NCBI GenBank assembly: GCA_008711295.1
Contig: VUYV01000145.1
Span: 2,137,748-2,201,747 of the forward strand
Direction of reading: 5' to 3'
Source: Anarhynchus alexandrinus
Lineage: Eukaryota > Chordata > Aves > Charadriiformes > Charadriidae
Length of the DNA: 64,000 nt
Position numbers and translations under genes: made by a program. The notes under the pieces were generated by a model, which was given only the letters and a program-made list of their open reading frames with translations, ran no database searches and had not been told where the DNA came from. How positions within the stretch are numbered: the stretch's first letter is position 1; the number at the start of each line of letters is the position of its first letter. Below are positions 27,101-39,100 of the stretch, piece by piece.

Positions 27101-30100
27101 CACACATAAATATACTTGGCCTAAGTAGTAGTCTCTTCACTGTGTATCACCATTGATCTCAATCTGAAGTGGGTGAAAACTATGTGGATAGAAGGTACTT
27201 CCCAGTGGTTTAACTCTGAGAATTTTGCCCCTAACGTCTATGTAAGCAGCAACAAGTGACTACTGAGCTTTTATCTTTTTTTTTTTTTTTTTAAATCTAG
27301 ATTAGATATTCCATAAATTAACAGAATAACAGATCTATCAGTTGTCCTTCTTTAGGGATAACTCCTGGCCGTGAATGGAAAACCAGTGCGTGCCAGTCAT
27401 CAGGATAACTGTATCACTGGGCTGTTTGTATTTTCCAAAAGTAGGTGGGGAAAAGGGGAGGATCAGATGAAGAACTGCCCATGGTCATGAAACTTTGCAA
27501 AAAGTTAGATTTAAAAAACACAAGACAGCTTTGCTGGCATGGTAGAGCTTGATTTGCATATTAGGTGATAACTGGTCTTCAGGGGAAATTCCAAACAGCA
27601 GTTGGTTCAGGGCTCAACCTTCAGCTGTTAGCAACTTTAAATAAATATTATTTTTTAATATTTTTGTGATAAACAGGTTTCAGAATATATGTTATTTATA
27701 GACAATGTATATGTATTTACATGTGTGTGTATTAACTTCAAAGTGTTTGCAGACTGAGGGATTATTAAGTTTCCAGATTCAGGGTTGTTGCAAGAATTTC
27801 CTGCTATATTCCCCTAAGACAAAAGAAGAAACTCTACCAAATAAAAGCCTAACAGGCTTATAAAGCAAAGCCATAAAAACAACATGATTTGAAGACAGGC
27901 TAAATGTTTTAAAGGATTAAAGTTTCACTGCAGGACAATCTTCTCAACAAATAAAAGAATCAGCACATTTCCATCTGGATATTTTGTAATTATTTCGGTT
28001 TACTTTCTGTTAAATTCCTAATGTGTTGGACTTGGTAGTAATTTTTAAGTTATTTTGGTATGGGATGAAGGCTGGCCATATGGGGTATTTTCTTTCAAGT
28101 GATTCTGCTGCCCCCAGTTAGCTGGTCTCAGACTGAACATATTGTTTTTTTTTTAGGCTGTCTGTAGTTTGTGTAGCATTATAGAACATTATAGAGTTTT
28201 AGATGTCAGCTTTATGCAATTGTATACAAGAAAACCATCTGTTATTTTTTTCTCTATTTTAATCTCCTATCTGGGGCATACTGATATTAAGAAACAACTG
28301 GTATTTAGAAAATAAATTTGAAGAGTAGTTTTAAGTTTATCTTCCAGAAGCATGTGCCCATGTTGTTGGTTAAGGTAGAATTTGGTGAAATATTTTATTT
28401 AAGAATTCATTTGCAGCAGGGATTTTTCCATGGGTAGTCCCAATTGCAAATAAAGTCATATTTTAAATCTGTCTAGAGGTGATTTTTTAGTAAACTGGGG
28501 CAAAAGTTGATGCATCTAGTATCTTTCAGCAAAATAGGAAGTCTTACAGTAAGTTCTTGGTGTTAACAGCGGGCCAGTTTCACTGGGACACAACCTATTG
28601 AGTAGCAGAACTACTCCATCTGTAAACCAATTCTTGAACAAAAATTATGCCAAAGCCCATTTTGTGGACCATAATGCTGAACATTTTTTAATGTGAATGA
28701 ACTTACTGACATGAGCTGTTTCTGCAAACCCCATTTAATCTGCCTGTATTATTTCACTTTTCAGTAATCTGCCTTTCCTATTCTCTTGCTATGGGAAGAG
28801 AAGAACGTGCCAAATTAGTAAAGGGAGACTGTCATGCAAGATATATGTTTATTTTTTGGAAAGATTAATAGATTTTCCTTAGCTCAGCTTCAGTCTTTTT
28901 TTCAGTGGTGCCCAGTGATAGGACAAGAGGTAACGGGCAGAAACTTGAACATAGGAAGTTTCATCTTAACATGAGGAGGAACTGCTTTACTTTGAGGGTG
29001 GCAGAGCACTGGAACAGGCTGCCCAGAGAAGTTGTGGAGTCTCCCACTCTGGAGTCATTCAAAACCTGCCTAGATGCCATCCTGAGCAACCTGCTGTAGG
29101 TGACCCTGCTCTGGCAGGGGGGTTGGACTAGATGATCTCCAGAGGTCCCTTCCAACCCTGACCATTCTGTGATTCTGTGATTCAGCTGTTCCCCCTGGAC
29201 CGCGACAGGTCCTTCCATACATGACTTAGCAGTGATTTGTTTAGTGCCTATTTACAGACACCATATTTAATGTCACTGTGTTTCTGCTTGTCCTTTAGTT
29301 CATTCAGCTTTTCAATCAGTAGCACTTGTATGAAAAGAGTCTGCTGAAGTTAAATTTTACCGGTCCAGCTCATCAGCAAGTCTTCTTAGGTTGTGTGCAT
29401 GATGCATAGCCTTTTCTACCAAATCATCATCAAACAGAGACAGATTGGCTAGTTTTTCTTGCAATTCCTTTTTTCCTCCATCTATTTCTGCGTAGAACCC
29501 CGACACATTCTGAACAAAATATGGAAGGAAGAAAAGAAGAAGAAAATTGTAAAAAATCAAGTCTGTATTCTGATTATGTTTTATTTTACCCTTTATATTA
29601 CTATGATGTTCTTTTCTGTTCTATTTGTTTTACATTCTATTTCTAACAGACAAAAAAGAGGAAATATCTAAAAGAGTCTGTCCCATGAATGTCAGCATGG
29701 CAAGACAAATGCAGGAAGATAAAAATCAACCAAAATTCCAGGAATCCCTTAAAAAGATATTAGAGAGATATGTATAAAATACAAAAGCAGGACAGTTGAG
29801 AAATGTCTTACTATCTTTTATGTTTACTCTAGAATGGTGCCAATAACAAATCTTTCAGAGTGAGGTGCTAATAGGTGAAGTAATTAAACCAGATCTTGGC
29901 AAAAGTCCCCTCATTGTGGTTCTTCTTAAAGTGGGAAGTGGAACCCATAATTTTTTGTTTGTTTGTTTTTTACTTCTTTACTTCTCTGTGAAGGCTGCGG
30001 GCCAGATATTAGTTTTTGGACTTCTAAATGATAACTATACAAGTGAACTACATAGTGCTGTGGTGCTTGGGCTTATGCATCATCCCTTTACTGCATGGGT

Positions 30101-33100
30101 CCTGGCCAGCTGCCACTCTCCCAAACCTGCCTCCTTGGGGAATAGCATGGGGCAGCGCCTGTGCCCTGGGGACAATGTGGGAATTGCTGGAGGGGGGCAG
30201 AGAGTTCAGCTGTAGCGCTGTGAGCTGTGCCACGTTGTGGAAAATGGGCCCTGACCCCTTTCTGCCTCCTTGCACTGAGATATCCGTCATGCTAAGACAT
30301 CTGGGGTTGGTCTAGTTTGTAAATCAGTCTGCCTAAATACTACCTATATGTATGTGTAGGCAAGGAGAAGTGCTATCCCTTTGCCTTAGCCATACTTCTT
30401 CCTTATATGAAATAGTTGTGGGGAAGACCAAATGGGCCTGCATTCACCTTCTCTCCAATACACAAGCTTGCTGATATGTTTGAGGATTATAAATGTGGCC
30501 TCAAAATAGGCGAAAAAAGGATGAAAAGGAGGGAGAGAAAAAGGATGAATGAGTGAAGCATGAAAATAGTTATTGCTGATAAGGACGGAAGATGTATGAT
30601 GTTTGCATACTACGTCCTTCCCTGTAGTGTGAATGTCCCCTATGTGTAAACTTATCCACAGGAGTGGGGGACCCGAACTGATAAACTGCTGCAATTTGTT
30701 TTGTACAAAACACAGGAGGTGTCTTTTCTCAAATTACTATTTCAAAGAAAAATTAATGACTTCTGCTATTTGCTTTTGTGTTAAAAAAAGAAGCGGGCAA
30801 CTATGACCAAAAAGAATGATTGTGAAGGATTTTCATTTGTCTTAAATTATCTCAAAGTTTTAAAATAAAACATGACACCTCCCCCCCTCCCCGACCAATA
30901 TCTGGGATCTTCGGCCTTCTCCTATGCTCACTTGCGGGCACGAGAAAAGGAATTTAGCATATAGTGCAGTCTTACTGGAGCACCTTTTGGCAGCTGTTTG
31001 TAAAGAAATGATTGAGAATGCTACAGCAAAATCCTTCATTCAGCTCTGCCTACAGTAAGGTGTCCTTATAATATAGTTATTTTTCTAAGGCAGTAAAATG
31101 TAATTACAGAGTTTTTAATCCAGGAAGATTTATACTTTTTTGAGGGAATATTCATCAGTAATTCATTGAAGCATGAGATATATAAGGAGAGCTTTTTATT
31201 TAGTGGTCTAAACACATGACTTAAAAGTTCAAAAAATCAGGATATATTTAAAAAAGCCACTAAGGCACCTACCTTTATTACCTCACTTAACTCAGAGTTG
31301 ACCTTTTGTGGTCCTGCCAAAATAGTTGTGGCATTTAACAGAATGCCGTTCACTTCATCTATTTGCTCTTTTATTTTCTCATGTTGTTTCTACAAAAAAT
31401 AAAATAAAATTAAATCACACCCAAAACCATCTGTGCATTGCTAAAATACAGTGTTACCATTTTCTTTACATTTATTAAAGTTAATTCAAAAGATAAAGTG
31501 ATGAACTAAATACACTTTAGACAAATTTGAAGTCTCAGTTTTTCCCAGACATCTCTAATAGCTGCATATTATAATGTGACTCTTTGCATTTTCTTGTCTT
31601 TGTGAAAGAAATGTTGGGTTTTTTTTTTAATTTATTAATTTCACTTTATATTACAGCATGAGCAATTGTTGCATCGAAGCATTATTCAGTGCACTGCCAG
31701 CAGAGACAAATTAAACATGGATTTTTCATAGTGGTCTGGAGACTAGTTTTTTTCTGGAGGTTTTTTTAAATCTACGGTAGAGAGATGTCTTTTCCTTGTC
31801 AATAATAAAGCTAATGTGAACAATCGCTTTTGTACAGCATCTGCCTTCATTGTGAACAATAATGAAGATCCAACTCGTTAAAAACAGTGAACAATTGCGA
31901 CTACACACTTCAGGCTTTGCTTCGTAAATGTGAGACGAGCTGCAGCTTGGCGCTGCAATTATGAAACAATGGAACAACAGAAGAGGCTTTGTACATAAGG
32001 ATCCCAAGCTGCTTGTTGAAGAATTCACGGGAACAGCATGCCTGATTTCTCTATTGAATTATTAGACCTTCCACATCAGCATGAACTCCTAGCACTGCAA
32101 ATTTCAAGAGCTCAAAACTCAGCCACTGATGCTATGAAACCCAAAGTTTGGCCTGAATTTGCAAGATCGTTCTTCAAGTCACAAAATTGCTCCCTAAACC
32201 CCTCTCCTCCAGAATCCAATTTCAGCCACTGAAATGAGAACAGTTCGCTTCAAATGGTTCCAAATTGTTCTCTTTGTCATTTTATTCCTTGCTGAAAAAA
32301 GAAATGAAGAGGAAAGTTTTAGGTGGGACGTTCTGGTTTTGTATCCCTAAAGGAAACTAAAGAAAACAGAGAAAGAGTCACAAAGCTGCTGGAAGGAGAA
32401 AAAATAGTCTTTTTGTATGGCTGATGGTTTGGGTACTTTTCTGGGATAAGAAACCTGAAAATTCAATTTCCTCATCAGTCAGATGGGATTTGAACCTAAT
32501 ACCACCGCTTACAGGCAAACATGCCCCCGTTCCGTGCTGCAGGGGACAGGTCTCCTCTGAGCTCTCCTCTGGAGTGATTACTTTGTTTAAAATACTGAAA
32601 CTATTCATTTGAATACGGGAAAACTGCTGTAGCCTTATAGCCAGGCTGTTCACCCAGCAAGTAGGAAACCCAGTTTCAAGGTATCTGCTGTGGAGCAGTT
32701 AAAGAATGGATTTGTGCTTGAAGATGCGAGGACAGTCATCTGCTCTTCCTGAAAAAATGGGGATGCATTTTGTTTAAGGAGGACCAAAGAGAAAGTTTGG
32801 ATGAGACAGTATGAGTGCACTCAGCCCAGGGCATGAATGCAGAGCAGTCTTTATAAATAATTGTTTTGATAGAATAAAATTACTTTTGTGAGCATGAAGT
32901 CCTTCCATATTATAAATCAGTACATAATATATCAAACAATCCCACCACAATATTTATAGCAGCCATGCTACATGGAATTCTAAGCTTCTTGGGCTTGGTT
33001 GTAATACGTCTTCCTAGTTTAGGCATCAGTATCGTTGTCTTCCTTGGCCTGCTGAGACATGCCGTGCCAAAACTTGTCATTTATTGCCACTCCATCAACA

Positions 33101-36100
33101 AATATTAGTACCTTGCACTTCCACAACTTGCTTCTTAGAACTGGAGCGTCAAACTCATCTTGCTGAGCGGTCCAAGAAATTCTTTTTTTTGGTGTGGTGA
33201 TTCCTCAATCTAAATTGTTTGCAATCTACTATTTTAAGCACCAGCAGAGATGGAGTGTTCACAGACAACAGTTATGATAAATGTACTGCATGGTACCTCA
33301 CGCCGTTGAAGACTGGCTGTGTTTTCCTTATTCATATCCTCCGTTTGTATAACATAGTCAAGTGCCTGGTCTAGTGCCTCCTCCAGGTCTGACAGCTTGA
33401 CGTCCTGTTCGCTGAGCTGCTCCAGCACATCAGACACTAGAGATCTGGTGTCATTGTACCTCTCGTGAAACTCTTCAACTTGCTGTAGCACTGGGAGAAA
33501 AATCAGAGGCCACTGATTAATCCAAAGCTTGGATTTCTGACAAAACTTACCTATGCAACAATTTCTGTTGGTGTTACTCAGGGGACAGTAAAACACATTT
33601 ATTAAAAGCTCACTTGAGAGCTCTTAAACCTGGATTTTAAACTTCCCTCCTCTTTTGAAAAGGAAAGATGCCTCTCATTTTAGTATCTCATTTTAATCTC
33701 ATTAATCCTCCCTCTCAAGTAGCTTTTCCTAAAAGAAACTAGGTTTGGCTTTCCTTGCTCTTCATTTGTTCTTCATTGTCACAGCTAACCGGGCTGTTCT
33801 GCAGAAGACAGTCCTTGTTGTCCTGGGGCTCTGACTCATGGTCACCGAGCTGTGAGAATTAGGCTGCCGCTCTTTCCCATACAAGCAGTTTTTCTCTCTC
33901 TGCTGGAGTTTACCCTCCCCATGGCAGAGCTGGCAGGGGGTGGAAGGAAGACGTTCACAAGAGCAATTCCAGCCCTGGCACGAACAGAATCACAGAATAG
34001 TCAGGGTTGGAAGGGACCTCTGGAGATCATCTAGTCCAACCCGCCTGCCAGAGCAGGGTCACCTACAACAGGTTGCACGGGACAGCGTCCAGGCGGGGTT
34101 TGAATGTCTCTAGAGTGGGAGACTCCACCACCTCTCTGGGCAGCCTGTTCCAGTGCTCCACTACCCTCAAGGTAAAGAAGTTCCTCCTCATGTTAAGATG
34201 GAACTTCCTATGTTGAAGCTTGTGCCCATTACCTCTCGTCCTATCAATGGGCACCACTGAAAAAAGACTGCTCCCATCCCCCTGGCATCCTCCCTTCCTA
34301 AGCACTGAGGTGCTGCAGTGCACAGGCGCGCGCACACACACACACACACACGTATTTTTCTGCCCATTCTGCCACGGGGGCAGCAAGCGCCAGCCGAGGC
34401 TCGGGGCAGGCATTTGGAAGCAGCAGCATCTTCAGCACACCGGTCGGTGCTTGCCAAGCACCTGCTGGTCCTCCCCCAGCGCTCAGCAGTACATCCAGAG
34501 CTGCCCGGCCTGCACCAGCTGTGCATCAACATGTGGGCGAACGGAAAACAAGACTTAAAACTCACACTCCTCCGCTGCGTTTTCCTCCTTATCTGCCAGT
34601 TGCCTCTGGTTAGTGAAAGGCTTACGGCGTTTGATCTCCTTCAGCATCTCCTCAGCCACGCTCAGCTTCTGGGCAATTTCTTCAGGGCTCAGCTCTTGTT
34701 GAACTGCATAGTATTTCATCTTGCTGCTGATTTCTGTGGGAAAAGGGAACAGATGGTCAATCCAGCGTGGCTACAGAGAAGTAAATACTGTGGAGTGCTT
34801 TTACTTTTGTGAATCCAGATCATGCTGATGGCAAAAGAAAGTTTTAATTATCTTCCAACTCTATAGTAGATAATTATTATGTTTAATCCAATCTTAAAAT
34901 TAAACCACTAAATAAATCACACTTTCTGGCATATGTGGGGGTCTCATCAGAAGAGGATGACATTAAGCAGGCACGGCTTGTGTGCTTTATTTGGCTTGGC
35001 AGTTCTTACAGGCTGGGATCATCATTTTATTCTGAGTTCTGTGGCATGTAGCAGGCCAGGGCTTTCGTCCAGGACTGTGGCTTTTAAGTGCTGCTGCAAA
35101 AATGTTATGTTTATTAAATAACAACAACGGCAAGGAGACTGAAGTAACCTCTTTTTCCATCTGGAGAAGTTTGAGGCACCCTAAAGAGATAACATATGGC
35201 TTCTGGCCTGATACTGCCTAGCTGGTTTGGAGATGGATACTATTTCAAGGTTTTGGTCTCAGTTCAAAAAACACTGTTGGATTCCTACAGCTGCAATTGA
35301 GTTTACCCATCCCCAGTGTAGGCATTACAAAGTTTACCCACTTCTGACTCCCTGGCCTCGAATACCGATCACCTCCTCTTTTATGCCCTACGATGTGAGT
35401 AGCTTTGGCTTGCGTTCATCACTACTTTTGTGGATAACCAGAGCTGGCAAAGCCAGCGCTATGCATCTGTAAGATTTTTATGAAAAATTGATGTGTAATT
35501 GTAGCACAACTGATTCTTTGACAGAACGTCTTTGTATGCAGTTTGTGCTGGCTCCTGAGCTCGTTAGTGAAGCTTTAAAAGCTCATACTGAGCTGTAACT
35601 GATCACCACCAGTGGCTCCATGGATTTCTTTTTCCTTCTCATGCTGGCACATGCATGTGTGTGTGTGCACACATACACCTTCCCTGCAGTAAAGAGTGGC
35701 TTGCTTTCTACTGGTTTGATGCCCCTGTAGAAGAATAGTTTTGAGCATGGTGGAAATAATTTTCACCTACTTGTCTCCAACTGCTTTTTGCGTGAACAAG
35801 CACTCTCTTTTAATTCACAACCATGGGTGTGGGTTCTTGGTGTATAGCTCAACCTGATTGTGTGCCAAACATGTCTGCCTTCTGTTGTTGTGCCCCAAAC
35901 CAATTCATAATACAAAGGGACGCTCCACAGAGGTCAACCGGTTATTGTTGGTGACTTAAAATGAGGCTCATGCTGACACTTTTGCTCAATAATTGTAGAA
36001 ATAAAATGTGATGGATGGCCAAACAGTCAAAGGTGATTTAGCATCACAGGTGTAAGAAGGTAGTACAAACGTAACATTGTATGAGACTGGTCTCAGCCTA

Positions 36101-39100
36101 CCTTTTTTTGTGTGATGGGATGTGTTAACTATGTTTGTTGAAATAAAATAATGGTTGAAGGACCCATAGAGAGAAGGATAAGCAGGGGTAACAGTTGATA
36201 TGTTACTGCTCTTCCTTACACAAGTTGCCACAGAGCTTGCAATAGTTGCTCTAAGACAGAAGTACTCAGGTCTGTTAATCAAGTATTTCCATCGAAAAAG
36301 GGCTGTTTAACCTCAGCTGCCAGTCAACCTTTCTATTCTGGTGCTATATACAGCTTTTGTATACTGTTGGCTTTACCAAAGACTGGGAGAAATCAGTGTG
36401 CTCTATGGCAGGATGGAGGCTTTCAGGGTGCAGCTGAGTACATTCACTTGGGGTTTTATTGCTTTCTGTAGGTATCAAAGAAGAAGCTGCAATCGGTTTA
36501 ATCTCAGTTTTATATACCAGCATGATAGTGATATGTCATAGACATTCCAGATGAAAATTATAACTTTTGACTAGGAAACCTTTTTTAAGTGCAGTTGTGC
36601 TTGAGAAGGTGTTCACTGTTGTCATTTATCCTTTGATATATAGGACAGTAAAAAGATGCAAGAAGTTTCACAGGCTCTAAATAAAAAAAAAGCCTTCATC
36701 TGGGAAGGTGTAAAACATATACATTTACAGTCAGAAGAGAAGTTATGTTTTGAAATTTATGCTAGTTCTAGAGATGCTTTTATTGCTCTACTATGTTGGC
36801 CAAGGATGGGCTTTATAAGTTTTATCTGCATCCCCTCATATTATATGGACAGATGAGCAGGACACTGAGACAATAGGTGACAGTTTGTCCCAACGTTTTA
36901 ACATGAAAAAGCTCTTGGTTTCACTCTTTCCTAATTTTGGGAAATCTTCATTATCATGTTTACCTCTCCTACTGTGAAACAGCATCACTATATCCATTTT
37001 TGATGGTCTGCAGTAGCCACAGGGTTTACAATTCTGCCTTTCACTTTTACTAGAGGCAGCACTTTCTTTGTGGAAAAATAAGGCAATGAGGATGCAGTTT
37101 TCCAATTCCACTTCTGTATTTCAGAAAAAAAAAAAAAAAAAAAAGAACAAGAGGACAACAGCTAGTCTGTAGTGCTCTGTAGATGTGTCTGGACCCAAAC
37201 TCAACTGGAAATTCTGGTCAGATGAACCAATGAGCAGCTTGAAAAGAAAGTCACCACCACCTCCCACACTGAGCTTGGGGAAGCAGTAAGTTCACCAAAT
37301 TATTTACTGTTCAGCGTCCTTTTCTTTTTATACACATCTGCATGAAGTTACATGAACCAGCATAATCCTACTCAGCAACAGTTTGCTAAAAGGCAAAAAC
37401 TGTATTTAAAGTAACACTCACTGGTGCGACCACCAGAGTTAAGTCAGACATAACTGACTGCCATGGGTTCAAAGGGAAAAGCACGATTTTAAAAAAAAAC
37501 TGTCTAGGTATTCATATGGCCTCTGTTACTTATCAGCAGGGTGAGAGAAGTGCACTTGCATGGGTCTGCTGACAAGTAAGACACAGAGCCCTCTCATCGC
37601 CGACCCTGTGCTTGTGTTTGTGGCTTCACCCAGCCCCAATCTGATACTGGCTCTTTTTCTTTACAAGTGTATATAAATACCTTGAGCAGCTATTCAAACA
37701 AACGGGCTACAGGCCGAATTAGCTTGAAGCATTTCATGTAAACCTATTTAGTATTATTTTGCTCTGTCAAAGAGAGAAAAAAGAAAGAGAAGCTCTTGTT
37801 CTGGGTGTCAGATCAAGTCAGCCCATGGTGTTAGTTGTCTTTTAAGAGAGACAAGTTTCTGTCATGGCATTGCAGGCTGCAAAAGCCTTACGTACAGGTT
37901 GCTTTGCGAGAGTGCCCAGGTGCTATGACATTTTTTTGCTGGAGGTTTCATTAATACATGCTTGACACTGAGCTGAACCAGAAAGAAATCTATTTACCTT
38001 GAATGTTATCCCTCATATTAGTGAGCTGCTGCACAAGCTGAGTAGCGCGGTTGTTGGTCTCCATGGTTTCCTTCTGTATCAGTAGGCCTCTGCTGGATGC
38101 TTCATTTCCCTATGAATAAACCATGTGAGCTAGACATTAGATTTCTTTTCAGATCCATATGCATGTGTGAGGATGAGCAGTGCAAACACGCATTTTGCTT
38201 TCTCCTGATGAGCATGTGAAAGTCCATTTATCATATAAAGTGGTATTTACAGAGGTGTTTGAAGTGAAGAGCTGTCTTGTCGGTATTTTCAGAATTGCAG
38301 AGTGAGAGATTAAAATCTGTCCCATATTTATCCATCATTTGCTGCAATCAAATTGCCATAAATTATGTACAGTTGTAAAACTCCCATCTGCTGAGTCTCC
38401 TAGGCATTCAGCAGGGCTGGCTCATTTTGCTGGGTATGGCGTTTTCTGAGTAAGCATTTAAACTGAAGAATAAGGTGTCAAGCTCACAACCATTTTTAGA
38501 TCAGTGTCTCCCTCCAGTGAGGACCCCAGCTCTGCAACTTGTTAAAATTAAGAAAAAGCACAAGGATTCAAAACACTCTGAGGAGCATGGCCACCCTCCT
38601 ATACTATATTACATTGGGGGCTTTACTCTGGCTTGTGTTCCATGACATGTAAGGGAAATGAAGAGTTACCATGTCATAGTTCTCATCTTTCTGAGAAGGT
38701 CGCTGACTTCGGGAGTCAGATTTAATTTTCACTGGTATTTTCCGGGAAAGAGAAAAAAAATATGACTGCTGTGCCATCGACATTTCCTGGACCCTGTGTG
38801 CGTGTGTGTGTGTGTGTGTGCACGTATATGTTCACACCACACTCTTGCCAGTGGGAAGCTCTTTGACTCACGGGTACCCCATTGGGGCTGCAGCAGCAAA
38901 AAAAATCCCACCGTAAAAATTAGTTTCTGGGTTTGGGGAGCCGGGAGATTTTGGCTGTTGGTGTGCCTGCTTCATCCTTGCTTAATGCCGCAGGAGCGGC
39001 AGAGGGTTGTGCTGTCCCCCTCCAGCCCCGCGGGATCAGCCCAGGCAGCGGCCGAGAGCTCGAAAACGCGGGTTTCACTCGGGGTTTGCAGAGGCACCAG

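Noticed and set aside
32440..32530. Possible MIR fragment (TCAATTTCCTCATCAGTCAG ATGGGA)
   Set aside because: Only about 30 bases resemble the MIR core and the flanks do not continue the match.
34318..34812. 164-codon plus-strand open frame
   Set aside because: It runs through a CA microsatellite and over LAMA4 exon w8 in the opposite sense; it is an antisense shadow.
37000..37144. Possible processed retrocopy ending in a poly-A run
   Set aside because: No coding or transcript-like sequence was recognised before the run, and no target duplication was seen.
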